From assembly GCA_905182185.1 (NCBI GenBank), contig CAJJAP010000005.1:62001-126000 (forward strand): a stretch of 64,000 bases of DNA. The letters run 5' to 3'. A program made the position numbers and the translations under genes. The stretch's first letter is position 1, and every line of letters begins with the position of its first letter. The stretch comes from an uncultured Candidatus Poseidoniales archaeon. Lineage in GTDB: Archaea > Thermoplasmatota > Poseidoniia > Poseidoniales > Poseidoniaceae. Below the pieces are notes generated by a model. It was not told the DNA's origin. It saw only the letters and a list, made by a program, of their open reading frames with translations, and searched no databases. Positions 42,542 through 52,714 of the stretch are shown here, one piece after another.

Positions 42542-43652
42542 GACTGCCATGAACATGTTCAACCCATCGGTTTTTTATTACCCAGCCACTCAATTTCATC
42601 AATTGTTGTAGTGAATCCCAATCACCGTGTAATAACTCAACTTGAGAATTATCTGCTAATGGAGAGTTTATCTGCGCAGGCATTGAATTAATGGGTACAA
42701 TCATTACCAAATTAGCATCACTAGATGCCACCCGATGGGCGCTAGTCAGTGTTTTAGTTAGTAGATCATCATGGCTTAATGAGCCTTGAGAGTTTCTCCC
42801 ATATGGGGGGTCTAATACAAATCCTTGGACTTCACCAACCCACGATTTATCAATACTAGCCTCAATATTTGTTGCATCTCCGCGCACTATTTGTGCCGAA
42901 GACTCGGTGATTTTTTGCTGTTCTAATAACCATTTAAGATTTTGATTAGCACCTTCAACCATTTCTGAACTGAGGTCAATACCCAATGCTTGACGATTGG
43001 TCGCTGCTGCCTCCATGATGAATCCACCAGTTCCGGTCATTGCATCAATTACTGGGCCTTGCCCAATAGGCCCAGTAGCGAGATTTACTGCTAATAATGC
43101 CAAGCGAGGAGAAAGGCTAACCGGCTTGAAAAAAGGTCGCTGTGTTGCTTTCCGAGTTGCCACTCCATCCGAGCCTGCATCGCCTCCAACCATCCAGCCA
43201 CAGGCGATTTGAGACGAGGCCCCATCGATGGTTAGTGAAAAACGATGCTGAGGATTTGACAGATCTATTTGACACCCCATCTCACTCATTATGGAACCAA
43301 TTTTTCCAGCGATTTTGCTAGAACTAAATTGTGAGATTTTTCCTTCGATTCGTAGCGGTACAACCGCCATCTTGCCATCTCGTTGATTGTTTTGTAAGTA
43401 ATTTTCAATTTTTTCCAGTAAAACAGATTGGTCATCTTGCCAATTATGAATGAACCCATTTAGTAAAATTGCTTGGCAACCGCTAGATACCGATAGCGTT
43501 TCAAACGCTTCACTCAAATTCAATGGACCCTCTAATATTGCAAGGCGATTTGATTCGCTTGCCATCGGGTTATGGTTTGGCAACAAGGCTGCCAACTCTG
43601 CCAAGGCAAGAGCTGGATGCCATCCGCGAAGGACTGCAATATGCTGCGCCAT
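42498..43652 (-). CDS. tRNA (guanine-N2) dimethyltransferase, TrmG10/Trm11-like
   Basis: LATGPIGQGPVIDAMTGTGGFIMEAAATNRQALGIDLSSEMVEGANQNL, VLDPPYGRNSQGS (DPPY). Confidence 0.88.
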   Translation of the reverse strand: MAQHIAVLRGWHPALALAELAALLPNHNPMASESNRLAILEGPLNLSEAFETLSVSSGCQAILLNGFIHNWQDDQSVLLEKIENYLQNNQRDGKMAVVPLRIEGKISQFSSSKIAGKIGSIMSEMGCQIDLSNPQHRFSLTIDGASSQIACGWMVGGDAGSDGVATRKATQRPFFKPVSLSPRLALLAVNLATGPIGQGPVIDAMTGTGGFIMEAAATNRQALGIDLSSEMVEGANQNLKWLLEQQKITESSAQIVRGDATNIEASIDKSWVGEVQGFVLDPPYGRNSQGSLSHDDLLTKTLTSAHRVASSDANLVMIVPINSMPAQINSPLADNSQVELLHGDWDSLQQLMKLSGWVIKNRWVEHVHGSLNRLVIHSEYVPLD

Positions 43653-43729
43653 ATTCACTGCTCAGCGTCAATCCTTCTTGATGCTCTCGCAGGCCAATGG
43701 CTACATACTGTCGCCTTATTTGTCAATAT

Positions 43730-44758
43730 ATGGGCTGTAACCTGAAGGACATCGCGCCCAAGGAAGCAATAGAACTTGCGAGCCTTTCCGGCAAGCGTGT
43801 AGGCATCGATGCTTTTCTTACAGCCTTCCAATTTCTAACGACAATGAGAGACTTATCTCCCCAAGGTGACGGTGGTCCATTGCGAAGCAAGGATGGGAAA
43901 GTAGTTGCACATTTGATGGGTTTTCTAAATCGCACATGCACATTATTATCGCATGGAATCAAACCCGTTTATGTCTTTGATGGCCGCGCTCCTGAGTTGA
44001 AAGCAGATGAAATCGCTTCGAGAAGAAAAAGAAGAGTAGAGGCTGAAAATATCCACAAAGAAGCATTGGCTGCTGGTGATTTTAAGTTAGCACAAAAAAT
44101 GGCTCAACGAATTATGCATTATAGCCCAGAGATGGTTGAAGAAACGAAGAGGTTGCTAGATTTATTGGGCGTTCCTTGGGTTGCTGCTAAGGCTGAAGGT
44201 GAAGCGCAGGCGGCGGTAATGGCTGCAAATGGACAACTAGATGTTGTCGCTACACAAGATTGGGATGCTGTGCTTTATGGAACTCCGTTCTTGGTTAGAA
44301 ATCTAATGAATCACGGAAGTAAGAGTTATGGCAAGGTTGTTACTGCGGAAAAAATAATGTTACAAGATGTGTTGAAGGAAAATCAAATCAGCAGACAACA
44401 ATTAGTTGATTTAGCGATAATGATCGGTACTGATTTCCATCCTGGAATCAAAGGAATCGGTCCAAAGACTGGTCTAAAGTTGATTAAAGAATTCAATACT
44501 ATTGAAGCGATATGTGCAGCCAAGGATAAAGAAGTTCCACAACGGTTGGATGAAATTAGAGAAATATTCCACAACCATCCGGTCAACCAAGTATCTGATG
44601 AAGACCTAAAACCTGGAGTGATAGATGTTGCTGGCCTCAATAAATTCCTAATGGAAGAAAGACAGTTTAGTCAGAGAAGAATGGATAATGCATTTGACAA
44701 GTTAAGAGCAGGCGGTTTGATTAGAGAAGGTGGTCAAACATCTCTTTTCTCTTTCTGA
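43730..44758 (+). CDS. fen: Flap endonuclease FEN-1 with C-terminal PIP box
   Basis: GKRVGIDAFLTAFQFLT, YVFDGRAPELK, GVPWVAAKAEGEAQAAVMA, ATQDWDAVLYG, IGTDFHPGIKGIGPKTGLKLI; ends GGQTSLFSF. Confidence 0.96.
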   Translation: MGCNLKDIAPKEAIELASLSGKRVGIDAFLTAFQFLTTMRDLSPQGDGGPLRSKDGKVVAHLMGFLNRTCTLLSHGIKPVYVFDGRAPELKADEIASRRKRRVEAENIHKEALAAGDFKLAQKMAQRIMHYSPEMVEETKRLLDLLGVPWVAAKAEGEAQAAVMAANGQLDVVATQDWDAVLYGTPFLVRNLMNHGSKSYGKVVTAEKIMLQDVLKENQISRQQLVDLAIMIGTDFHPGIKGIGPKTGLKLIKEFNTIEAICAAKDKEVPQRLDEIREIFHNHPVNQVSDEDLKPGVIDVAGLNKFLMEERQFSQRRMDNAFDKLRAGGLIREGGQTSLFSF

Positions 44759-45789
44759 TCATCGCTCATAAATCTAAGTGGATTTGCTAATACATTGACG
44801 CCTGCGAATTGCGTGACATTTCCTCTCGCTATTGATTGAGGGTCGTTGAGAGCCTCTTCGATAGTGTTGACTGGTGCATTTGGAATACCTTCAAGCAATT
44901 GCGCAAGTTGTACCCTAGTGAATGGTCTGCAGGCATTTTGAACAAGTGTTTCTATCGCCGCTCGCTCAGCGATTCTACCTGCATTTGTATCCCATTGAGG
45001 CTTTGTTGGAATCGACAATATCTCAGCCATCTTATGCCATTGTGTATCATTACCAACTGCTATTACAAACCATCCATCTTCAACTTCAAATGCCCTATAT
45101 GGAACTAAGTTCGGATGAGCAGAACCCATTCTATGAGGTGATTTACCACTCTCAAGATAATTGTGTGCTTGATTGACAAGTGCTGCGATTGCGCAATCCC
45201 ATAATGAAATCTCAATGTTCTTTGCTATACCTGTTTTTTCCCGATGTAATAATGCTGCCAAAATTGCTGATACTGCATTCAATCCAGTAATGACGTCGAT
45301 CAGTGCCACGCCTACTTTGTTAGGTGGGCCATCCGCTTCACCGGTAACACTCATCAATCCGCTTTGTGCTTGCATTGCCAAATCATATCCAGGTTCATCC
45401 TTGCGAGGACCTGTTGCCCCATATCCAGACATTGAACACAAAATGACATGTTGCGGCATTGGACCTAGTAAGCGTTGCAGAGTTCCAGGTTTGAAATTTT
45501 CAACCACCACATCACTCTGTTCAATCAGTTGACGAATTCGTTGTTTCTCATTTTTCAAATTAGCAGTGATAACTTGTTTGCCGCGATTCGCCGACAGATA
45601 GTAGGCCGCTACTTTTTCACCATCAAAACCTGTAGTAAATGGAGGACCCCAATTACGAGTATCATCTCCCCAAGGTGCCTCTACCTTGGTCACTTCTGCC
45701 CCGAAATCGGAGAGATATTGAGTTGTTAATGGGCCTGCCAAAATACGTGACAGATCTAGAACCTTAACGCCGGCTAGAATCTCTTGCAT
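44734..45789 (-). CDS. Family III CoA-transferase (CaiB/BaiF type)
   Basis: GVKVLDLSRILAGPLTTQYLSDFGAEVTKVEAPWGDDTRNWGPPF, YYLSANRGKQVITANLKN, DVVVENFKPGTL, GYDLAMQAQSGLMSVTGEADGPPNKVGVALIDVITGL. Confidence 0.93.
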   Translation of the reverse strand: MQEILAGVKVLDLSRILAGPLTTQYLSDFGAEVTKVEAPWGDDTRNWGPPFTTGFDGEKVAAYYLSANRGKQVITANLKNEKQRIRQLIEQSDVVVENFKPGTLQRLLGPMPQHVILCSMSGYGATGPRKDEPGYDLAMQAQSGLMSVTGEADGPPNKVGVALIDVITGLNAVSAILAALLHREKTGIAKNIEISLWDCAIAALVNQAHNYLESGKSPHRMGSAHPNLVPYRAFEVEDGWFVIAVGNDTQWHKMAEILSIPTKPQWDTNAGRIAERAAIETLVQNACRPFTRVQLAQLLEGIPNAPVNTIEEALNDPQSIARGNVTQFAGVNVLANPLRFMSDDQKEKRDV

Positions 45790-45835
45790 GCTACACCCTA
45801 CAGTTACTAAATTATGAAAGAAATGGTTGGGAAGC

Positions 45836-45887
45836 TATCAAGGCCTCGACCTTGATAACTTCGGGTTCATTCAAGCGCACTTGAATG
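45836..45887 (-). terminator. Two stacked perfect 8-bp hairpins downstream of the Hc1-like gene
   Basis: TATCAAGG-cctcga-CCTTGATA (45836-45857) and CATTCAAG-cgca-CTTGAATG (45868-45887). Confidence 0.55.
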
Positions 45888-45920
45888 TATTATTGAATCT
45901 GAAAAAGAATTATTCTTTAT

Positions 45921-46100
45921 TCAGTTGTTCTTGTCGTTTTGAACTTGAACACGGATTCCTTGTGAATCAGCTTTGATTGCTTGCATAGCCTTTCGTACTC
46001 GTGTACCTGCTGCACTGTTGCCCTTGTCGTGCTTTACAGCATCGGCAAGTGCGGCGGTCAAATCGTCAATCATCTTCTGAACATTAGCCTCTACGGACAT
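45921..46100 (-). CDS. 59-aa histone H1-like (Hc1-like) protein, absent from the supplied ORF track
   Basis: Reverse-strand translation MSVEANVQKMIDDLTAALADAVKHDKGNSAAGTRVRKAMQAIKADSQGIRVQVQNDKNN*; KGNxAAGTRVRKxMQxxK resembles the Hc1-type histone H1-like family. Confidence 0.78.
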   Translation of the reverse strand: MSVEANVQKMIDDLTAALADAVKHDKGNSAAGTRVRKAMQAIKADSQGIRVQVQNDKNN

Positions 46101-46226
46101 AATTACAGCGCAGCGCCTTCGGCCTTTATCTATTGCGCCTACGCCGTTTCGTGGTTTTCCGCCATAAACGCACTACTGAGAGCAAGTTCGTGTTTTTGCT
46201 AAAAATCTTTTTTTGAGTAATGAGAT

Positions 46227-48974
46227 TTGTCGGTTTTGAAAGATTCTCATACAATAATTGAAAACCCCAATGCTAAAGGACTGTTTGAGGGAGATGCAGA
46301 CATGAGATTCGGCGTTCGTGACACATTACCCGACCCTGACCCTGTTGTCACGCAAGAATGGATTGAATCTATTCTTGCAGTTGCTGAGAAATTGGGAGAC
46401 GAAGAAGCCCGTCGCTTACTTCTCGCAACCGTCAATGCTGCTCAAGATGCTGGCGTTGATATCGACTTGATCAATACACCATATCTGAATACAATACATC
46501 CTTCTATGCAAGGAAAATATCCAGGTGATTTAGCACTGGAAATAAAATTGCACCAAGTTATTCGATGGAATGCTATGATGATGGTCACTCGTGCTAACAA
46601 TGCCAATGATGGCATCGGAGGACATATCTCGACTTATGCTTCCACCAGCCATGCCTGGGAGGTTTGTTTCAACCATTTCTTCAGAGGCAAGGATGGAGAT
46701 GGATCGGGTGACCACCTATATTGGCAAGGCCACGCTTCCCCAGGAATCTATGCCCGCTCTTGGTTAGAAGGGCGATTCACTGAAGAGAAAATGAATTTGT
46801 TTAGACAAGAAGTTGGAGGAAAGGGTTTGTCATCTTACCCACATCCCCGCTTGATGCCTGAATATTGGGAGTTTCCATCCGTCAGCATGGGTTTGGGGGC
46901 AATGACCGCCATTCACCAAGCAAGATTCAATCGCTATCTAGAAGACAGAGATCTTTGTTCAACAACTGCATCTCGTGTTTGGTATACCATGGGTGATGGT
47001 GAATCTGACGAACCTGAATCATTATCACAACTATCTTTGGCAGCAAGTGAAGGTCTCGACAACATAACGATGACAATGAATTGTAACTTACAGCGTCTTG
47101 ATGGACCTGTTCGTGGAAATTCAAAAATAGTCCAAGAATTAGAAGGACGCTTTAGAGGTTCTGGCTGGAATGTCATCAAAGTTCTTTGGGGCAGTTCATG
47201 GGATGCTTTGTTTGAAGTGGACAATGAAGGTCTAATCGCAAAGAGAATGGAACAATTGGTTGATGGAGATGAACAAAGAATAATGACCTCCACTGGTGAA
47301 ATAATCCGTAATGACCTATTCAACAGTGATGGATTAAAGGCACTTATTTCCCATCTAAGCGATGAACAATTAGAGGAGTTATGTGCTGACTTAGGCGGAC
47401 ATGATTTCCTGAAGATGCACGCTGCATATGCTACTGCCACTGCACACAAAGGACAGCCAACTGTTGTGATAATGCGTACTACCAAGGGCCATGGAATTGG
47501 CCCTTCCTTTGCTGGAAAGAATTCTACACACGGTAAGAAAAAGGCTGATATGGCTTCTATTCAATGGATGAGAGATGATATGTCTCTTGATTTCACTGAT
47601 GAGCAATTGGAATCATATCCATACATTCTACCAAAGAGTGTTCCAGCTGTTGTCGAGTATGCAAAAGCACGTCGTGCTGCTTTGGATGGCTTTGTTCCGA
47701 AAAGACTCAATCACCAATCAACTCTAACACTGCCACAGCATGAAACATATTCAGCATTCGATGAAGGAACAAAAGGTAAATCAGAAGTTTCCACAACAAT
47801 GGCTTTCGTTAGATTGATGAGATCATTAATGAAGTCAGAAGAAATTGGTAGCCTAATCGTTCCAATAATCCCAGATGAAGGTCGAACCTTTGGTATGGAC
47901 CCACTGTTTTCCGAATTCGGTATTTACCACCCTAAAGGTCAATTGTATAAGCCAGTAGACCACAAAGTTTTGATGAAGTACAAGGAATCTTCACAAGGTC
48001 AAATCTTTGAAGAAGGAATAAACGAAGCTGGTGCAACATCTACTTTCATTGCCGCAGCGACCTCTTACGCGACACATGATTGCCCAACGATACCATTCTA
48101 CACATTTTACTCAATGTTTGGATTCCAGCGAGTTGCTGATTTAATTTGGTCAGCAGCAGACCAACGCGCTCGTGGATTCTTGATGGGAGCGACCTCTGGA
48201 AGAACTACTCTGAATGGTGAAGGATTACAACATCAAGATGGGCATTCTCTACTGATGGCTCATACAAATCCCGCTGTACGAGCATGGGATCCTGCGTTTG
48301 CTTACGAGTTAGCGACAATCATCAAACATGGAATAGAAGAGATGTATGGTCAAAACAAGGACTTGCTATACTATATCGCAATCTACAATGAAAACCATCC
48401 TATGCCACCCAAGCCAAAAGATGTCGATGAAGGGATAATTCGCGGCCTGTACCGATTGCGTGTTGCGCCAAAGGGCGATGGCCCTGTAGTACGTTTAGTC
48501 GCTTCAGGACCGATTATGCTACAAGCCTTTGAGGCTGTAGAATTATTGGAAGAGTTTGGAGTCCGTTGTGAGATTTGGTCCGCAACATCATATGGTGAAT
48601 TAAGAAGAGAGGGACTGGAAGTTTCCCGTTGGAATCGACAAAATCCGGATAAAGAAGCAAAGCAACCGTGGGTCCAACAACAACTTGGAAGTGGAAAATA
48701 TCCTACTATTGCTGTATCAGATAATATGGCTGCAGTTCCAGATATGATTCGTCAATGGGTTGGTGGAGAATATTCAGTATTGGGAACAGATGGTTTTGGC
48801 AAGTCTGATACTAGACCCGCCCTACGCCGCTTCTTTGAAATCGATGCTGTTGCAGTAACATTGGCTGCACTTTCATCACTGGTTAGAGATGGTTCATTAG
48901 ATGCTGAAGTTTATGCAACTGCTGAGAAGAAATTTACAAGTTCTAATCAAGTAAATGATATCGCAGACTCTTAA
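46227..48974 (+). CDS. aceE: Pyruvate dehydrogenase E1 component, homodimeric (AceE) type
   Basis: GGHISTYASTSHAWEVCFNHFFRG, DHLYWQGHASPGIYARSWLEGR, YTMGDGESDEPESLSQLSLAASEGLDNITMTMNCNLQRLDGPVRGN, FYTFYSMFGFQRVADLIWSAADQRARGFLMGATSGRTTLNGEGLQHQDGHS. Start uncertain (TTG 46227 or ATG 46302). Confidence 0.96.
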   Translation: MSVLKDSHTIIENPNAKGLFEGDADMRFGVRDTLPDPDPVVTQEWIESILAVAEKLGDEEARRLLLATVNAAQDAGVDIDLINTPYLNTIHPSMQGKYPGDLALEIKLHQVIRWNAMMMVTRANNANDGIGGHISTYASTSHAWEVCFNHFFRGKDGDGSGDHLYWQGHASPGIYARSWLEGRFTEEKMNLFRQEVGGKGLSSYPHPRLMPEYWEFPSVSMGLGAMTAIHQARFNRYLEDRDLCSTTASRVWYTMGDGESDEPESLSQLSLAASEGLDNITMTMNCNLQRLDGPVRGNSKIVQELEGRFRGSGWNVIKVLWGSSWDALFEVDNEGLIAKRMEQLVDGDEQRIMTSTGEIIRNDLFNSDGLKALISHLSDEQLEELCADLGGHDFLKMHAAYATATAHKGQPTVVIMRTTKGHGIGPSFAGKNSTHGKKKADMASIQWMRDDMSLDFTDEQLESYPYILPKSVPAVVEYAKARRAALDGFVPKRLNHQSTLTLPQHETYSAFDEGTKGKSEVSTTMAFVRLMRSLMKSEEIGSLIVPIIPDEGRTFGMDPLFSEFGIYHPKGQLYKPVDHKVLMKYKESSQGQIFEEGINEAGATSTFIAAATSYATHDCPTIPFYTFYSMFGFQRVADLIWSAADQRARGFLMGATSGRTTLNGEGLQHQDGHSLLMAHTNPAVRAWDPAFAYELATIIKHGIEEMYGQNKDLLYYIAIYNENHPMPPKPKDVDEGIIRGLYRLRVAPKGDGPVVRLVASGPIMLQAFEAVELLEEFGVRCEIWSATSYGELRREGLEVSRWNRQNPDKEAKQPWVQQQLGSGKYPTIAVSDNMAAVPDMIRQWVGGEYSVLGTDGFGKSDTRPALRRFFEIDAVAVTLAALSSLVRDGSLDAEVYATAEKKFTSSNQVNDIADS

Positions 48975-49063
48975 TCGGCCTAAACAGTTGATTTAGTGGC
49001 TGTTGAATGACTTTTTGCAAGGGTCTTTCCTAAGTTCAAGTAATGTCGATTCGATGAGTTATT

Positions 49064-49291
49064 ATGAAAGATATCATCGATTATGTTATTGCCGCGTATA
49101 TGGCTCATCTTGGTAATGAAAATGAAAAAAGAGACGAGCTTTTGGCTTTTTCAGAGATATCAGATCAAAGTATAGACACTTGGATTGCATTCTTTGAGTC
49201 GATTGATGGCATTGACATGGGGTTTGAATCAATTGAAAAAGCGAGGCTTCTTGAAAAGGAACTCAGAAATAAATATAAAATATTCAAATAG
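49064..49291 (+). CDS. Small hypothetical protein
   Basis: 75-aa ORF with ATG start in a gene gap. Confidence 0.5.
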   Translation: MKDIIDYVIAAYMAHLGNENEKRDELLAFSEISDQSIDTWIAFFESIDGIDMGFESIEKARLLEKELRNKYKIFK

Positions 49292-49383
49292 AATTGTGAC
49301 TATTAGAGAATCTCCATTTTTAGTTTGAAATATGATATCAGCATTATATGTGTCAATCTATTGGCATATACGGGTAGAGAAGT

Positions 49384-50103
49384 ATGCCAACTGAAATCGG
49401 ACGTGAGTGGAATGGCTGGAGGGTTTCAGCCAATACATTCATGGCGAACTCTGCAACCGTACTTAAGTGGCCAATTGGCGTCCTCATATTTTCTATGACT
49501 CCAGCATTGATCATGTCAATTGTAGATGTTGCATCAAGTGTATCTGGAAATTGGATCGAGTTCACCTCCTTAACGATTGGAATCATAATATATGCTGCTG
49601 TTCGCCACATATTCTTAGGCAAACGTAGTTGGACATCTACCTTTGAAGTCCTTCATCATGAATTAATTCATGCTTTCCTTGCTCTATGTTGCTTTTGCAC
49701 GGTTGAAGAAATTAGAGCAAGCCGTTGCCAAGGAGGTCATGTCAAATACGGAGGTAAAGGCAATTGGTTGATTACGATAGGTCCCTATTTTCTCCCACTA
49801 CTTCCGCTTATCATCGCATGCGCATCAACTTTAATTGCAGAACCATTTTCATATTTTGTAATAACTCTAACCGGTTTTTCAATGGGTTTCTATTACTTTA
49901 GTCTCAAAGATGATTTTCACATGAACCAAACCGATCTGAAAAAGGTTGGATTCCCATTCAGCGTCATATTCCTCATTCCAGCTAATATTATGGCCATCTT
50001 GCTGGTGACCCTCATCAGCATCAATGGGGCCGATGGGTTCGGTATTTGGTTTGAAGCAATATGGACAAATACGTACGACTTGATATTTTTCAGATTTTCA
50101 TAA
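49384..50103 (+). CDS. Membrane protein with HExxH motif (putative M50/DUF3267-like metallopeptidase)
   Basis: FEVLHHELIHAFLALCCF (HELIH) with several TM helices. Confidence 0.6.
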   Translation: MPTEIGREWNGWRVSANTFMANSATVLKWPIGVLIFSMTPALIMSIVDVASSVSGNWIEFTSLTIGIIIYAAVRHIFLGKRSWTSTFEVLHHELIHAFLALCCFCTVEEIRASRCQGGHVKYGGKGNWLITIGPYFLPLLPLIIACASTLIAEPFSYFVITLTGFSMGFYYFSLKDDFHMNQTDLKKVGFPFSVIFLIPANIMAILLVTLISINGADGFGIWFEAIWTNTYDLIFFRFS

Positions 50104-50165
50104 GGCTAGCATTCAATACCGGTTTGTTGGGTAACGTTTTTCACCCCCCCAATAATGTCCAATCC

Positions 50166-52469
50166 ATGCGAAACGAGTCGGTCGCGAGCGTTCTTTCAAT
50201 CGCCTTGCTGCTCACTATCCTTATCGCACCTTTTGCAGACGCCGAAAGTAGTGAGGAGACAACACCCGAATCGATGACTCGTATCATGATGCTCCCACCC
50301 GATGCTGAAGTCACTGGCATGCACATCAACGCCAATGGTAATTTCTTCGTGAACGCTATGCATCCCGATAATGACAACTACAAAGCAACTATCGGAGTGA
50401 TTAATGGAATCGATTGGAATGACCTTCCAAGTTCTGTTCCAGAATTAGCATCGTCCAGCAGCGAAGGCGATATCTGGCATGGCATTCGAACTTCCTACGG
50501 AGATTATCAGGTTCTCATGCAAAGTGGAGATGCCATCTCTGAAGATGAAGTTGCAGGAGGGATCTACGCCGCCGATGATGGAAATAGAATATTCATCAGT
50601 GAAAAACCAGACTACAATGCCTTCGTGCCCCTGAATGCCGATGGCAGCCGAGGATACCTCTACACCGCCTGGGAAGAACGACCTGCAGGAATCAGCCAAT
50701 TGGAGATTGAATGGAATATTTCTTCTTCCGAGTGGGATGTATTGAGCGGTGAGATGCTAAATCTCAGCAGCGTCAACGGTGCCTGGGTTCTCTGCTTCGG
50801 CAGCATGAGCCCTTGGCAGACGCCTCTTATGGCCGAAGAACTCTACTTCACCGATACTCGCAATTGGAATGACGAGAATCACAATTATCACTCCGACCAA
50901 GAAAAGTTGGAGAATTATCTCGGCTACTATCCTAACCCATATGATTACGGGTATATCATGGAAATTGATAATCCGGCCACTACCGAGCCCGACTTCACCA
51001 AGCACTTCGCGATGGGCCGATTCTCACATGAAAATGCACAGGTGATGCCTGATGAGAGAACCGTTTATCTCTCCGACGATGGCTACGACACGGTATTGTT
51101 CAAATTCGTCGCCGACACTGCTGGTGACCTCAGTTCAGGAACTCTCTACTCTGCCAAAGTCGCTCAAGACGATAGCAGCGACTCGGCCACTACCGGATTT
51201 GATGTAGAGTGGATAGAAATGGCTTCGTCGTCAAATTCGGTTATCCAAACATGGATTGAAGAATACGATGGCATTACCACAGCCGACTTCATCAATGGAC
51301 AGAATTCTTACATCAGCGATGAAGATATCAGAGATTGGGCTGAAGGACGCCTCAACGAAGACCTGAATGATGATGGAATGATTGGACAGGCAGCCGATGA
51401 TCGGGTGGCTTTCCTTGAATCTCGTAAGGCTGCTGCTGCGCTTGGAGCCAGTGATGAATGGAACAAAATGGAAGGGGTTGGGTTTAATCCAAACGCACCC
51501 GATTATCTCTATCTGGCGATGTCTGTTGTTGGTTACGATATGAGTGATGGACAAGGAGACATCGATGTCACACGCAATAATTGTGGAATCGTTTACCGCA
51601 TGACCTTGAATGATCAATGGAATGTGAATAGGATTGAGCCAGTGATATCCGGAGGCCCTTACACATCCTCAGCCACATACGAATGCGATGTGAATAATCT
51701 CGCTGGACCGGACAACCTCGTCGTTCTTGATGATGGACGGGTTCTGGTTGGAGAAGACACTGGCAAGCATGAAAACAACATGGTCTGGCTATGGGAGCCA
51801 ACCGCCGAGACTGAAATCGGGGATGGAGAAAACTCTGGAACTGACAGCGGTAGCGAAAACATCACAGTGAACCATGCCATCTTGGTTGAGACCCCCCCAC
51901 AAGAAGAAGGAGAATGGGATTACAGTTACCAGGTTGAGGTCAGTGACCTTCGTATGGATATCAATTATACTGCTGTAATCAACATGAATCTTATTGACGA
52001 TACTACATGGGAAGGCCCTGAGTGGTCATGGGCTATCGACTGGGAAGGTGGTTACGATGAAGATAGCGATGGATACCACAACCAATACAATCAGACATTT
52101 TCACTGTTGAGTGGATGCTATCGCATGTATGCCACTCTGTATGATAGTGCAGGTGACATAGGAAATAGTGAACCGATTGGAACCTCTATGAACTTTGATT
52201 TCGCTGTGGGAGGTATCTGCGAAGATGGAGTGTTCTACACTATATTCGATGGTGATGGAGATGGATTGGTTGGCAAACTAGACTTGTACTGCCCTGATAC
52301 ACCACAAGGCGAGACTATTGATGAGATCGGTTGCTCTGAATCAGATTACGCACGAATATCTGAAGCAAGTGGAGATGATGGAGGTGGAATAAGCGTCCTA
52401 GGATGGGGTATCATCCTCAGCACTACCGCAGCACTCGGAGTTGCGTTTATTGCGACCCGTCGTAAGTGA
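50166..52469 (+). CDS. PhoX/DUF839-like secreted phosphatase with C-terminal TM anchor
   Basis: Signal peptide; ENAQVMPDERTVYLSDDGYDTVLFKFVA, FNPNAPDYLYLAMSVV, GPDNLVVLDDGRVLVGEDTGKHENNMVWLWEP; C-terminal ISVLGWGIILSTTAALGVAFIATRRK. Confidence 0.8.
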   Translation: MRNESVASVLSIALLLTILIAPFADAESSEETTPESMTRIMMLPPDAEVTGMHINANGNFFVNAMHPDNDNYKATIGVINGIDWNDLPSSVPELASSSSEGDIWHGIRTSYGDYQVLMQSGDAISEDEVAGGIYAADDGNRIFISEKPDYNAFVPLNADGSRGYLYTAWEERPAGISQLEIEWNISSSEWDVLSGEMLNLSSVNGAWVLCFGSMSPWQTPLMAEELYFTDTRNWNDENHNYHSDQEKLENYLGYYPNPYDYGYIMEIDNPATTEPDFTKHFAMGRFSHENAQVMPDERTVYLSDDGYDTVLFKFVADTAGDLSSGTLYSAKVAQDDSSDSATTGFDVEWIEMASSSNSVIQTWIEEYDGITTADFINGQNSYISDEDIRDWAEGRLNEDLNDDGMIGQAADDRVAFLESRKAAAALGASDEWNKMEGVGFNPNAPDYLYLAMSVVGYDMSDGQGDIDVTRNNCGIVYRMTLNDQWNVNRIEPVISGGPYTSSATYECDVNNLAGPDNLVVLDDGRVLVGEDTGKHENNMVWLWEPTAETEIGDGENSGTDSGSENITVNHAILVETPPQEEGEWDYSYQVEVSDLRMDINYTAVINMNLIDDTTWEGPEWSWAIDWEGGYDEDSDGYHNQYNQTFSLLSGCYRMYATLYDSAGDIGNSEPIGTSMNFDFAVGGICEDGVFYTIFDGDGDGLVGKLDLYCPDTPQGETIDEIGCSESDYARISEASGDDGGGISVLGWGIILSTTAALGVAFIATRRK

Positions 52470-52536
52470 ATCTTGGTGCTAAGACAGTTACAATCATCAT
52501 CAAACCAACTCGGATAAGTTGCAAAGAGTCATCCGA

Positions 52537-52573
52537 AACCCCTTTGCCTTTTATGTTCCAATACAAAGGGGTT
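52537..52573 (+). terminator. Perfect 10-bp stem hairpin after the PhoX-like gene
   Basis: AACCCCTTTG (52537-52546), 17-nt loop, CAAAGGGGTT (52564-52573). Confidence 0.55.
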
Positions 52574-52574
52574 G

Positions 52575-52601
52575 CAGTGGGTCAGTACAGACACTAGCGT
52601 T
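52575..52601 (+). repeat. 27-bp motif copy 1
   Basis: CAGTGGGTCAGTACAGACACTAGCGTT, 22/27 identical to copy at 53379; both contain AGTG-N12-CACT. Confidence 0.6.
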
Positions 52602-52714
52602 GTGAAGGACGGACTGCGAACACTTGAGAATACTAATTTTGAACTCATGGGTATGAGCACAGACCCTTATAATTCAATGAAATTTTGGTTCGAAGTTCCT
52701 TGAATGATTCAGTA

